A program made the position numbers and the translations under genes. Below are positions 43,051 to 51,709 of a stretch of DNA of 64,000 nt, piece after piece; the first letter of the stretch is position 1; each line of letters begins with the position of its first letter. The DNA lies in NCBI RefSeq assembly GCF_014203235.1, contig NZ_JACHIN010000001.1:1178001-1242000 (forward strand). The letters are read 5' to 3'. The stretch comes from Nonomuraea endophytica (GTDB lineage: Bacteria > Actinomycetota > Actinomycetes > Streptosporangiales > Streptosporangiaceae). The notes below the pieces were generated by a model. That model was not told the DNA's origin, made no database searches, and saw nothing but the letters and a program-made list of their open reading frames with translations.

Positions 43051-44544
43051 ATGTTGACCCGCAGGCAGTTCGGTATGGGCGCGATCGCGCTGGGGTTACC
43101 CCTCAGCGTCCGCCCGGCAGGCTACGACTACACCACCCGGGAGACGTTCGACCTGTTCGACAAGGTCTTCCACGACAGCGGGCTGACCGGGCAGCCCACG
43201 CACACGAACGAGCTGGGCGCCCTCGGCTGGGGCCAGTCCTACGTGTTGTGGGCGTTCGTCCGGATGTATGAGGCCTACAAGGACACCCACTACCTCGACC
43301 GGCTCATCCACAACGCCGACCTGGTGCTGGCCGGGCGCGACTCGGTGCGCGGCGTGACGGACTACCGGGGGCTGTCGCTGCCGGGCTGGCGCAACACCAG
43401 CTACACCGCGGGCGGGGTGACCCTGCTCGACGCCGCCGGCACGCCGGTGCTGGAGGTGCGCAGCGCGCTCACCAACGTCAGCGACGCCGTCGTCACGGTG
43501 AAGGCGGGCAGTTCGGCCGAACGTTTCACGATCGTGGTGGACAACCCGAAGAAGAAGCGCGTCTCCACCTTCACCGACCTGACCGTGGACGACACCGTGG
43601 ACAACGCCGTCGAGCGCGTCCTGGCCGCCTACCCCACCCCCAACATGGTCACCGCCAAACGGCTCGCCGCCGGCGCGCCCGCGCACGGCACGTTCCCGAT
43701 GGCGGCGGCGCCGGTGCACTTCTCCGTGCACACCGGCATGATCACCTACCCGATGGCCGCCTTCGTCCGCCTCGTCCGTCAGAGCCCCAGACTCCAACGC
43801 ATCCCGAAATATCGGGACAAGGCGCGTGAGTACCTGCAGGCCGTCCGCGAGGCCGCGGCCATCCACGACCGCGAGTGGCACGACGACGGCTACTTCATCT
43901 GGCCCAAGCACATGCCGGTCCCCTACGACGGCACCGAGCAGCCCCACAACCAGTCGCTCGGACTCGGCCAGACCTACGCGGAGCTCGCCGTCGCCACCGG
44001 CGAGCGCCGTTACCGCGAGCGCACCCGGGCCATGGCCGGCGCATTCGGCCGTGACCTGCGCGCCAACGACAAGGACGCCTACGTCTGGCCCTACTGGCCA
44101 TCCTCGGGGGTGATGTACCGCGGTTACACCAAGGCCGACGACGTCTCGGAATGGACGCCGTCGTACGGCCGGCCGCCCGTGGGCGCGCAGCAGATGGAGG
44201 ACCTCAGCCACGCCGGAATCGACGTCGAGTTCGCCGCCGCCGCCCGCCGCGCCGGACTCGGATTCCGCGGCCACGACATGGCCCGCCTCGCCCGCACCTA
44301 CACCCGCAACCTCGCCACCAGCGACAACGGCGTCGCCACCACCTTCCTCTACGTCGACGGCGGCGGCGGCCTCGCCCCGGCCGGGCAATATCTGCAGGCG
44401 CCCCGCTTCATGCCCGTCGCGCCGTGGGACCCCGACCTCTTCACGCACGCCCGCAAGGTCTACGACGACCACGCCGTGGAGTCCCAGGCGGGCTCCACGC
44501 TGCTGAACGTCGCCTATCTCAACTGGTTCGCCCGGAGGTCCTGA
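43051..44544 (+). CDS. Secreted alpha/alpha-toroid-like protein 1 of a tandem trio
   Basis: 497 residues. TRRQFGMGAIALGLPLS is a Tat-like signal peptide. Helical repeats carry conserved blocks shared with the next gene: TRETFDLFDKVFHDSG, LGWGQSYVLWAFVRMYEAYKDTHYLDRLIHNADLVLAGRDSVRGVTDYRGLSLPGW, VHTGMITYPMAAFVRLV, EQPHNQSLGLGQTYAELAVATG, DAYVWPYWPSSG and EDLSHAGIDVEFAAAARR. A beta-rich segment (about residues 125-195, GVTLLDAAGTPVLEVRSALTNVSDAVVTVKAG) interrupts the helices. A sugar-active enzyme (lyase, epimerase or glycosidase) is inferred from the fold and the ABC neighbours; no family name recognised. Confidence 0.75.
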   Translation: MLTRRQFGMGAIALGLPLSVRPAGYDYTTRETFDLFDKVFHDSGLTGQPTHTNELGALGWGQSYVLWAFVRMYEAYKDTHYLDRLIHNADLVLAGRDSVRGVTDYRGLSLPGWRNTSYTAGGVTLLDAAGTPVLEVRSALTNVSDAVVTVKAGSSAERFTIVVDNPKKKRVSTFTDLTVDDTVDNAVERVLAAYPTPNMVTAKRLAAGAPAHGTFPMAAAPVHFSVHTGMITYPMAAFVRLVRQSPRLQRIPKYRDKAREYLQAVREAAAIHDREWHDDGYFIWPKHMPVPYDGTEQPHNQSLGLGQTYAELAVATGERRYRERTRAMAGAFGRDLRANDKDAYVWPYWPSSGVMYRGYTKADDVSEWTPSYGRPPVGAQQMEDLSHAGIDVEFAAAARRAGLGFRGHDMARLARTYTRNLATSDNGVATTFLYVDGGGGLAPAGQYLQAPRFMPVAPWDPDLFTHARKVYDDHAVESQAGSTLLNVAYLNWFARRS

Positions 44545-46094
44545 TGCGTCTGTCCCGCCGCCAGTTCACGCTCGGCGCCCTCGCCCTCTCCGGCACGGCT
44601 GCCCTCCCTGTCTTTTCCGGCACGGCACGCGCCGCCACCGCCCACGACTACACCGCCCGCGAGACCTTCGACCTGTTCGACCGGATCTTCCACGACAGCG
44701 GCAGCGCCGGCCAGCCGACCGACACCAACGAGCACGGCGGCCTGGCCTGGGGCCAGTCGTACGTGCTGGCCGGGTTCATCCGGATGTATGAGGCGTACAA
44801 GGACACCCACTACCTCGACCGGCTCATCCACAACATCGACCTGGTGCTGGCCGGACGCGACTCGGCCCGCGGCGTCACCGACCACCGGGGCCGCTCGCTG
44901 CCCGGCTGGCGGGCCATGGCGCCCTACACCGTCGGCCTGGTGACGCTGAAGGACGCGGGCGGGAAGGCGCTGGTCGAGATCCGCACCGCCCTCACCTACG
45001 CCGACAACGCGGTGGCGACCGTGCGGGCGGGCAGTTCGGCCGACCGGTTCACGCTGGAGGTGCGCAACAACCGGACGAACCTGGTGGCGACCTTCACCGA
45101 CCTGTCGCTGGACCCGGCGGCGCCCGACTACGCGGTCAGCCGGATCCTCGACGCCTATCCGACGCCGACGCTGGTGACGGCGCGGGAACTGCGGGCCGCG
45201 CCCTCGGGGAACGCCGTGCCCGCGCTCGGGGCCACGCCGTTCGTGTCCCAGCCGGTGATCTTCACGGTGCACACCGGCATGATCACTTATCCGATGGCGT
45301 CGTTCGCCAAGCTCGTGCTGCGGAGTCCGCGGCTGCGGGCCGTACCGAAATATCGGCACAAGGCGGTGGAGTACCTGAAGGCGGCGCGGGAGGCGGCGGC
45401 CATCCACGACGACGAGTGGCGGCAGACCGAGGACGGCCACGGGTATTTCGTGTGGAACAAGGGCACACCGCTCGCCTACGACGGCACCGAGCAGCCCACG
45501 AACCAGAGCCTCGCGCTCGGCCAGACCTACGCCGAACTCGCCGCGGCCACCGGCGACCCCTTCTACGCCGACCGGGCGCGGCGCATGGCCAGGACCTTCC
45601 TGCGCGAGGTCAGGGCCGACGCCGACGACGCCTACGTGTGGTCGTACTGGCCGGCGTTCGGGCGGACCTACAACGGGTTCGCCAAGGCCGACGGCGTCTC
45701 GGAGTTCACGCCTTCCGGCGGGCCCGCGCGGCAGATCGAGGACCTCAGCCATGGGGCGATCGACGTGGAGTTCGCCGCCGCCGTCTTCCGCAACCGGCTG
45801 TTCTACAAGGGCGTGGACCTGGCGCGCTTCGCGCGTACCTACAGCAAGAACCTCGTGGCGCCGCCCGGCGCGGACGGCATCGCCACCGCCTACCAGCGCG
45901 TCGACGGCACCGGCAGCACCACCACCGCCGGGCAGTATTTGCAGGCGCCGCGGTGGATGGCCGTGGCGCAGTGGGACGAGACCGTGTTCACACACTCGCG
46001 GGCCATCTATGACGGCCGCGCCGTACAACCGCAGCTCGGGTCTTATCTGGGCTCTGTGGCCTATCTCAACTGGCATGCCCGAAGGGGGTCGTAG
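44544..46094 (+). CDS. Secreted alpha/alpha-toroid-like protein 2 of a tandem trio
   Basis: 516 residues from ATG 44544, overlapping the previous stop by one base. SRRQFTLGALALSGTAALPVFSGTARA is a Tat signal peptide with an Ala-x-Ala cleavage site. It is a close paralogue of protein 1: TARETFDLFDRIFHDSGSAGQPTDTNEHGGLAWGQSYVLAGFIRMYEAYKDTHYLDRLIHN, a similar inserted beta segment, VHTGMITYPMASFAKLV, EQPTNQSLALGQTYAELAAATG and EDLSHGAIDVEFAAAVFRN. It ends with GQYLQAPRWMAVAQWDETVFTHSRAIYDG, again as in protein 1. Probably a duplicate with a different substrate preference. Confidence 0.75.
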   Translation: MRLSRRQFTLGALALSGTAALPVFSGTARAATAHDYTARETFDLFDRIFHDSGSAGQPTDTNEHGGLAWGQSYVLAGFIRMYEAYKDTHYLDRLIHNIDLVLAGRDSARGVTDHRGRSLPGWRAMAPYTVGLVTLKDAGGKALVEIRTALTYADNAVATVRAGSSADRFTLEVRNNRTNLVATFTDLSLDPAAPDYAVSRILDAYPTPTLVTARELRAAPSGNAVPALGATPFVSQPVIFTVHTGMITYPMASFAKLVLRSPRLRAVPKYRHKAVEYLKAAREAAAIHDDEWRQTEDGHGYFVWNKGTPLAYDGTEQPTNQSLALGQTYAELAAATGDPFYADRARRMARTFLREVRADADDAYVWSYWPAFGRTYNGFAKADGVSEFTPSGGPARQIEDLSHGAIDVEFAAAVFRNRLFYKGVDLARFARTYSKNLVAPPGADGIATAYQRVDGTGSTTTAGQYLQAPRWMAVAQWDETVFTHSRAIYDGRAVQPQLGSYLGSVAYLNWHARRGS

Positions 46095-47587
46095 TGTTAC
46101 TCAACCTGGTCGTCGCCGGGGCACTGGCGCTTGGCGGCGCGCACTCCCTGGACAGCCCCTGGCTCGCCAAGTACAGGGCGCTTGAGGCGCAGATCGGCGC
46201 TTCCGTCTACAACGACCGCAGCAGCGCGACCCTCGCCTGGGGCGAGAGCTACATCATGCGCAGCTACCTCGACGTCTACCAGGTCACCCAGGACACCGCC
46301 TGGCTGGACAAGCTCGTCACCCACGCCGACACGGTGATCGCCAACGCCGACGACGTGGACGGTGACGGGTTCCTCGGGTGGAGCACCGAGAGGTACTCGC
46401 CGGTCGAGATCGCCAACACGGGCTTCGAGAGCTCGACCTCCGGGGACGCCACCCTGCCCGCTTCGTGGACTCGCTTTCAGGACACCGGCAGCCACGTCCA
46501 TCGCACGACCGACACGGTCGAGGGGACCCAGTCGGTGCGGGTGGTCTCCGATCAGACCAAGTGGAAGAAGCTCTACCAGAACGTCAACAGCGCCTACGAG
46601 GGCGGATCCACCTACGTTCTGCGCGGATGGGGCAAGAAGGCCGGGTCGGTGACCGGGCGGATCGTGCTGCGCAACGGGTCCACGACGATCTGCGCGCTCG
46701 ACTACACCTCGACGAGCTGGACGTTCAAACAGGTCGAGTGCAAGCTGCCGACCGGTGGACCGCAGCTTCGGGTGTGGCTGGAGCACGCCTCCTACACGGT
46801 GGCCGGATCGGCGTCGTTCGACGAGGTGAAGCTGAGCGGCCGCTTCCCGTACATGGTGCACGACGCGATGATCGGCATCCCGATGGCCGAGTTCTCGCGA
46901 CTTGTCGCCCAGACCCCCGCTTTATCCGGATATAGCGCGAAAGCGGCGGCGTATCGCAGCTTTCTGGAGACCGAGATCGTGCCCCGCTGGGAGCAGAGCA
47001 CCTACCTCGGCAACACGTGGAACGGCACCACCTACCGCCAGCCCCCGAACATCGACACCCTCTCCCACACCGGCACCACCAACGACCTGCCCTTCAACAT
47101 GGCCCTCGGCATGGCCAACCTCCTGACGGTCCTGCACGGCCTCAACGGCGACACCACGTACCTGTCCCGAGCGAACTCCGTCACCCAGTGGGCCAAGTCG
47201 AACCTGGTCAACTCCGGCGGGGCCTACATCTGGAACTACGGCACCTACACCACCATGAAGGAGGACCTCTCCCACGCGAACGTGGACCTGTCGGCGTTCC
47301 TGGAGTCGTACCGGCGCGGGCAGGTGATGACCGCCGCCGACATGATCGCCCTCAAGAACACCCTCAAACTCAAGATGTGGAACGGCTCCGCCACCGCCCC
47401 CATGTTCAGCCTCCGCGTGGACGGGACCGGTGCGGCCAACGGGACCGACTACTACCTGCACTCGTGGATCGAGCTCGCGGAGTGGGACGCGCAGATCAAG
47501 GCCCTGGTGGCGGCCAAGTACACCAACTTCACGTCCGCCAATTCCTCGCACCTGATCACGTTGTCCCGCTTGCTGAAGTGGGAGTGA
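46094..47587 (+). CDS. Secreted alpha/alpha-toroid-like protein 3, with an inserted carbohydrate-binding-like module
   Basis: 497 residues from GTG 46094, overlapping the previous stop. MLLNLVVAGALALGGAHS is a short Sec-type signal. It is more distant: ATLAWGESYIMRSYLDVYQVTQDTAWLDKLVTHADTVIANADD, YMVHDAMIGIPMAEFSRLV, DLPFNMALGMANLLTVLHGLNGD and EDLSHANVDLSAFLESYRRG follow the same order as in proteins 1 and 2. In the position of their beta segment sits about 135 residues (ANTGFESSTSGDATLPASWTRFQDTGSH to GSASFDEVKLSGRF) with the look of a CBM4/9-type module. Convergent with the accessory gene at 47763; a family A repeat follows. Confidence 0.75.
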   Translation: MLLNLVVAGALALGGAHSLDSPWLAKYRALEAQIGASVYNDRSSATLAWGESYIMRSYLDVYQVTQDTAWLDKLVTHADTVIANADDVDGDGFLGWSTERYSPVEIANTGFESSTSGDATLPASWTRFQDTGSHVHRTTDTVEGTQSVRVVSDQTKWKKLYQNVNSAYEGGSTYVLRGWGKKAGSVTGRIVLRNGSTTICALDYTSTSWTFKQVECKLPTGGPQLRVWLEHASYTVAGSASFDEVKLSGRFPYMVHDAMIGIPMAEFSRLVAQTPALSGYSAKAAAYRSFLETEIVPRWEQSTYLGNTWNGTTYRQPPNIDTLSHTGTTNDLPFNMALGMANLLTVLHGLNGDTTYLSRANSVTQWAKSNLVNSGGAYIWNYGTYTTMKEDLSHANVDLSAFLESYRRGQVMTAADMIALKNTLKLKMWNGSATAPMFSLRVDGTGAANGTDYYLHSWIELAEWDAQIKALVAAKYTNFTSANSSHLITLSRLLKWE

Positions 47588-47690
47588 ACAGGCAAGGTCC
47601 TCCCTCCGGGGCGTTCCTCCTGCGGCCCCACCCCTTACCCGGCTAAGTGGTTGAGCAGTTGGAGCCCACCCTGCCCGTCGTGCAGCCCTT
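47588..47690 (+). repeat. 3'-end repeat family A, divergent copy (after toroid-like gene 3)
   Basis: Directly after the stop. The block CGGCTAAGTGGTTGAGCAGT plus TGGAGCCC matches, in the same sense relative to the gene, the copy behind the aminotransferase at 50470-50552; the preceding CCCACCCCTTACCC corresponds to CCCACCCGTTGCCC of the others. Confidence 0.65.
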
Positions 47691-47762
47691 CCCCACCCTC
47701 GCTTCAACTTGGGCCGGAATGCCCTGACGATTCGCCAACCCAGCGCTCTACCGTGAAGGGCG

Positions 47763-48455
47763 CTACCCCTCACGCCCAGTCCCCTGACTCGGGAAGCCGA
47801 ACTCTTCATCACGCATGTCGATCAGCCGCACCCAGGGCTGCTTGCCCAGGGCCAGTCGCAGCAGCCGATCGTGGCCGTGGCCGTACGGGATGCTGACCTC
47901 GTGGGCGAACTTCACCGGCGTCGCGTCCAGTTCACCGGGCATGTACAGGTCCGCGGTCACGGCGTACGGCTTAGTGGCGGCCACGGTGACGCTGTGGAAG
48001 CGATCCACCAACCGTGGGCACGTCTTCAGCGCCTCCGGAATGCAGTCCAGGCACGTCGGCGGCAGATTCGTGATGGGTGTGCCGTCCGGTGAGAGCACAG
48101 GATTGTCCCGGAAGAGCCACGAGATCCGGCCGTCGTCGCGGACACACGGTGCGGAGTCCACCATGCACAGGTGCTCGCGCAGCATGACACGGGTGCGCGG
48201 TGTGTTGATCGCCTTCCACCGATATAGCCCTGATCTGTCTTGCTTGTGGCGAACCCACACAACGCCGTGCTCAAAGTCATCGTCAGAGGGATCAAGGTAG
48301 GACAAGCGGATGTCCCCTACCGCAGGATCCCAGCCGAACACCAGCGGCAAGGCATGGAGCTCGCCCGTCCAAAGGTTCTGATCGGGTATGCGCAGGCCGC
48401 GCCTGGTCCGCATCGTCCGCCTGACTTCCCATTCGGGAGGCGCACGGTGGCTCAT
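47763..48455 (-). CDS. Hypothetical protein, zinc-finger-like, of a type found with XRE accessory genes
   Basis: 230 residues from ATG 48455 (ATG 48413 also possible). ARTRVMLREHLCMVDSAPCVRDDGRISWLFRDNP and PPTCLDCIPEALKTCPRL have the shape of a family I remember from Streptomyces accessory regions, in which CxxC pairs bind metal; the first pair is spaced wider here (C-x6-C). No membrane segment or known domain. Function unknown. Confidence 0.6.
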   Translation of the reverse strand: MSHRAPPEWEVRRTMRTRRGLRIPDQNLWTGELHALPLVFGWDPAVGDIRLSYLDPSDDDFEHGVVWVRHKQDRSGLYRWKAINTPRTRVMLREHLCMVDSAPCVRDDGRISWLFRDNPVLSPDGTPITNLPPTCLDCIPEALKTCPRLVDRFHSVTVAATKPYAVTADLYMPGELDATPVKFAHEVSIPYGHGHDRLLRLALGKQPWVRLIDMRDEEFGFPSQGTGREG

Positions 48456-48671
48456 CCCGGATCACCAGCCCCGCACGGCTTACCGGTCCATGCCCGTCGC
48501 AGGTGCTGGACGGGCGATGCAACTCCTGGACGGCACCCCGACCGGCGGGACCGCGACGCCCACACCACAGCCGATTCCACATGCGCCTGCTTGACTGCGG
48601 ACGCCGGGGACGGCGGCGCGAGGACGGCCACAGGGGCAGCGGTGCAACCGCCACGCCCATTCGTCGGCTCG
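48456..48671. other. Short stretch without a supported gene
   Basis: Open frames here are shadows with biased composition. No repeat, hairpin or RNA recognised. Confidence 0.5.
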
Positions 48672-48929
48672 CTACGCATCAGCGACCCCGCGCGCGACGC
48701 CGGTCTCTCTGTCGCGCCGGAATTGGACCAACACTCTGCCGTACACATACGAGGAGTTGAGCGCCGCGCTGTTGAGCCAAGCCTGCCGGATGACCCCAAC
48801 AATCGATTTACCGGGCAGGCTCTCGATCGCCTCGGCCATATGCGCATCGGCACGCTGGAACTCGTCGGTGATACCAAGCGATGCGCAGCTATCGCCGTTC
48901 CCGACGTACCAGGCGTACAAGCCATCCAT
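48672..48929 (-). CDS. Small hypothetical protein divergent from the XRE-PLD gene
   Basis: About 85 residues from ATG 48929 (ATG 48941 and 48950 are in frame). MDGLYAWYVGNGDSCASLGITDEFQRADAHMAEAIESLPGKSIVGVIRQAWLNSAALNSSYVYGRVLVQFRRDRETG reads like a real mixed alpha/beta protein: balanced composition and no low-complexity bias. No known domain. It shares a 97-base promoter region with the rightward regulator. Confidence 0.5.
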   Translation of the reverse strand: MDGLYAWYVGNGDSCASLGITDEFQRADAHMAEAIESLPGKSIVGVIRQAWLNSAALNSSYVYGRVLVQFRRDRETGVARGVADA

Positions 48930-49026
48930 GTCTGAACGCATGTCATACATGGTGCGAAAGAGCGAGGGGACGCCGGAACGTCCAGAAGGACATTACAGGG
49001 ACGTCCTGGAGTCGTATAAAGGCCCC

Positions 49027-49788
49027 ATGCCTCTCCCAGCGAACGACCGACTACATACCGCAATGCTGCGATCAGGCGTGACCAGAGCCGCTCTCGCCGA
49101 CGCCGCAGGTGTCGACGTCAAGACGGTGACCAGATGGATGAACGGCCGCGTTCCCCATCGCGCCAATCGGCTCGCCATCGCAGCGACCGTCAATGAGGAT
49201 GAAGCCACGTTGTGGCCCATGACCCGGTCGGACCAAACCCCCGGCGGTGTGGTGACAAGCGAAGTCGTCGGCGCCTACGCGCATCGCGTCGATGTTCCCG
49301 CTTCGCTCTGGGAATCCCTCCTGGTCGGTGCCCACGAGACCATCGATATCGTGGGTTATTGCTTCCTGTTCATCTGGGAGCAGCACATCGACCTCCCGAA
49401 GCTCATCGCCGCGAAATGCGCGGCGGGTGCCCGAGTTCGGATCGCTCTCGCCGACCCCGATTACGAGCACGTCCGGGAGCGGGACGAACTCGAGCAGCTC
49501 GGCGGCACTCTGCCCGGCCGTATCCGCAACGCCCTCAACCACATCCGAGAGTTGCGCGAGGTGCCCGGCGTGCACATTGGCCTCCATCAAGTGCACCTCT
49601 ACTCGGCAATCTACCGGTTCGACTGCGAGATGATCGTCACCCCGTATCTTTACCGGGCCCGCGGCTACCAGCACCCGGCCCTCCACCTCCGTGAGCTTTC
49701 TCCGCATGGCGTCTTCACACGATACGCCGACCAGTTCGAGCAGATCTGGGGCACAACCAAGAGACTGGAGTCCGTCACGGCGGGGTAG
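49027..49788 (+). CDS. XRE-type HTH regulator with phospholipase-D-like C-terminal domain
   Basis: 253 residues from ATG 49027; the frame is open further upstream but without homology. RLHTAMLRSGVTRAALADAAGVDVKTVTRWMNGRVPHRANRLAIAATVNEDEATLWP is an XRE-like HTH. The C-terminal part (LLVGAHETIDIVGYCFLFIWEQHIDLPKLIAAKCAAGARVRIALADPD, NHIRELREVPGVHIGLHQVHLYSAIYRFDCEMIV) resembles a PLD fold; the HxK motif is not preserved, so it may serve sensing. Such genes often precede a Nudix gene in actinobacteria, as here. Confidence 0.8.
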   Translation: MPLPANDRLHTAMLRSGVTRAALADAAGVDVKTVTRWMNGRVPHRANRLAIAATVNEDEATLWPMTRSDQTPGGVVTSEVVGAYAHRVDVPASLWESLLVGAHETIDIVGYCFLFIWEQHIDLPKLIAAKCAAGARVRIALADPDYEHVRERDELEQLGGTLPGRIRNALNHIRELREVPGVHIGLHQVHLYSAIYRFDCEMIVTPYLYRARGYQHPALHLRELSPHGVFTRYADQFEQIWGTTKRLESVTAG

Positions 49789-49798
49789 GGCCGTCGGC

Positions 49799-50272
49799 GT
49801 GGCGCGCACCGATTACTACAACGACCCAGCAGCGCCGGCCCCGAACTCGATCGTGCCCGGTGGCTCGGCGGTCGTCGTCGACGAAAAGGGCCGTGTGCTT
49901 CTGCATGAACGGCGCGACAGCGGGCTGTGGTCACTACCGAGCGGCGTGATGGATGTCGGCGAGACGATCGCTGCCGCAGTGGTGCGCGAGGTCCTGGAGG
50001 AAACGGGGATTGCGGTCCAGATCACGGGCCTCGTCGGCATCTACAGCGACCCCCGGCATGTGATCGCCTACAGCGACGGTGAGGTACGTCAGCAGTTCAA
50101 CGTGTGCTTCAGCGCCCGGCCGGTGAGCGGTACGCCGCAGGCCACCGACGAGGCGCGAGAGGTCCGCTGGGTCACCCGCGGCGAACTCGACGAGCTGGCC
50201 CTTCATCCGACGCAGCGGCTACGGCTGGAGCATGCCCTCGATCCAGAGCGGCGGGAACCCTACATCGGCTGA
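49799..50272 (+). CDS. Nudix hydrolase
   Basis: 157 residues from GTG 49799. The Nudix box GVMDVGETIAAAVVREVLEETGI agrees with Gx5Ex7REUxEExGU. The N-terminus ARTDYYNDPAAPAPNSIVPGGSAVVVDEKGRVLLHERRDSGLWSLP is the usual lead-in. It hydrolyses a nucleoside diphosphate linked to another moiety; substrate unknown. Follows the XRE-PLD gene by 10 bases. Confidence 0.9.
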   Translation: MARTDYYNDPAAPAPNSIVPGGSAVVVDEKGRVLLHERRDSGLWSLPSGVMDVGETIAAAVVREVLEETGIAVQITGLVGIYSDPRHVIAYSDGEVRQQFNVCFSARPVSGTPQATDEAREVRWVTRGELDELALHPTQRLRLEHALDPERREPYIG

Positions 50273-50469
50273 AACGTGGCCGCCCGGCCAATGAACCGGG
50301 GCCGCCCCGGCCAACCGGAGTCGCTCCCCGCCCAGCAATCGCTCTCCGCACAGCGCAAGCCGTGTGCCGGAGGCGCACGCAAAGGCAGGCGGCCCGAGCG
50401 GAGCGATGACCTCCAGGGGCCGGAGCCACGGCCCGGCTGGAGACACGCGCGGAGCGAAGCGGAGCACCT

Positions 50470-50552
50470 CGCATCCCGGGCAGGCTCCAACTGCCCAACC
50501 ACTTAGCTGGGCAACGGGCGGGCCCCAAAAGACGCGCGAAGCGCCTTAGCCT
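50470..50552 (-). repeat. 3'-end repeat family A, copy (after the aminotransferase)
   Basis: The + strand holds GCAGGCTCCAACTGCCCAAC then CACTTAGCTGGGCAACGGGCGGGCC, and ends in GCGCCTTAGCCTTTA at the TAA stop of the leftward aminotransferase gene. The region just left (50390-50469) has AGCGGAGCGATG and GGAGCGAAGCGGAGC blocks as seen near other copies. No gene lies in 50273-50552. Confidence 0.75.
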
Positions 50553-51614
50553 TTAGCGGAACGCGGCGGCCGCCTTGAGGAAGGTGTCGTTGGCCTCGGG
50601 GTCGCCGATGGACACGCGTGCCCCCTCACCGGCGAAGGGACGCACGGCCACGCCCTCCATCCCACACGCAGAAGCGAACTCCAACGTACGGTCCCCCAGC
50701 CGCAGCCAGACGAAGTTCGCCTCGGTGGGCGGCACCTCCCATCCCTGGGCGATGAGCGCCTCCCGGACCCGCGTGCGTTCCTTGACTACGGCATCCACCC
50801 TGGCCAGCAACTCGTCCTCCGCCTCCAGCGAGGCGAGGGCGGCGATCTGGGCGAGGCTGTTGACGGCGAAGGGGATGGTGACCTTGCGCACGGCCGCGGC
50901 CACCGGCTCGTGTCCGATCAGGTAGCCGACCCGCAGCCCGGCCAGGCCGTACGCCTTGGAGAAGGTGCGCAGCACGCAGACGTTGGGGCGCTCGCGATAG
51001 ATGTCGAGGCCGTCGGGGACGTCTTCGTCGCGCACGTACTCGCGGTAGGCCTCGTCGAGCACCACGAGCACGTTGGCGGGCACCCGGTCCAGGAATGCCG
51101 TGAGCCGGTCCCGCCCAATGGGCACGCCTGTGGGATTGTTCGGGGTGCAGACGAAGATCATCCGGGTCCGGTCGGTGATGGCGTCGGCCATCGCGTCCAG
51201 GTCGTGTTCCTCGTTCACCAGCGGCACCCGTACCGAGACCGCACCGGCCAGGTCGGCCAGCAGCGGGTAGGCCTCGAACGAACGCCAGGCGTAGATCACC
51301 TCGGCGCCCGGTTCGCTCACGGTCTCGAACAGTTGCTGCGCCACCGTCACCGAGCCCGGTCCCAGGGCGACGTGCTCGGCGGGCACGCCGAAGCGGGCGG
51401 CTAGCGCCTCGGTGAGCCGCACTGATGCCGGGTCGGGGTAGCGGTTGATCTGCCGCGCGCCTTCCGCGATCGCCTCGACGACCGAAGGCAGCGGGTCATA
51501 GGGGGATTCGTTCGAGGACAGCTTGTGGGACCGGCCGTCGGCGCTGACGACGGCCTTGCCCGCCTTGTACGCGGGCATGGTGTCCAAAATGGCGCGGAAA
51601 CGAGGCATGGCCAC
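50553..51614 (-). CDS. Histidinol-phosphate/aromatic aminotransferase
   Basis: 353 residues from GTG 51614 (ATG 51608 possible). Fold type I PLP enzyme of the HisC group: [15 protein letters not shown], the PLP-lysine in [35 protein letters not shown] with the Asn, [12 protein letters not shown] with Asp and Tyr, and [11 protein letters not shown] with the carboxylate-binding Arg. Not in a his operon, so it may be the second HisC homologue, such as a phenylalanine aminotransferase (Pat). Divergent from tetR-irtAB. Followed by a family A repeat. Confidence 0.88.
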   Translation of the reverse strand: MAMPRFRAILDTMPAYKAGKAVVSADGRSHKLSSNESPYDPLPSVVEAIAEGARQINRYPDPASVRLTEALAARFGVPAEHVALGPGSVTVAQQLFETVSEPGAEVIYAWRSFEAYPLLADLAGAVSVRVPLVNEEHDLDAMADAITDRTRMIFVCTPNNPTGVPIGRDRLTAFLDRVPANVLVVLDEAYREYVRDEDVPDGLDIYRERPNVCVLRTFSKAYGLAGLRVGYLIGHEPVAAAVRKVTIPFAVNSLAQIAALASLEAEDELLARVDAVVKERTRVREALIAQGWEVPPTEANFVWLRLGDRTLEFASACGMEGVAVRPFAGEGARVSIGDPEANDTFLKAAAAFR

Positions 51615-51663
51615 ACTGTAATCCCCGGTCCGCGCCTCTTGCGCTACGCCCGCCCGTCTCCTA

Positions 51664-51680
51664 AGTTATGGGCCATAACT
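51664..51680. promoter_or_regulatory. 17-bp perfect inverted repeat, likely TetR operator
   Basis: AGTTATGG, one G, then CCATAACT. It lies 30 bases before the tetR start and abuts the iron box at 51680. Spacing and symmetry fit a TetR-family operator; likely autoregulation of tetR-irtA-irtB and possible effect on the divergent aminotransferase gene. Confidence 0.7.
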
Positions 51681-51698
51681 AAGGTTAGCCTTACCTAT
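51680..51698 (+). promoter_or_regulatory. Iron box (IdeR/DmdR1-type)
   Basis: TAAGGTTAGCCTTACCTAT agrees at 15 of 19 positions with the known consensus TTAGGTTAGGCTAACCTAA of the DtxR/IdeR/DmdR family. It is 11 bases ahead of the GTG start of tetR. It predicts Fe2+-dependent repression of tetR-irtA-irtB. Confidence 0.82.
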
Positions 51699-51709
51699 AG
51701 GAGCGAGCG

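Noticed and set aside
50276..50549. Short frames in the intergenic repeat region after the Nudix gene
   Set aside because: They cover family A repeat blocks and are Arg/Pro/Gly-rich; no ribosome-binding site.
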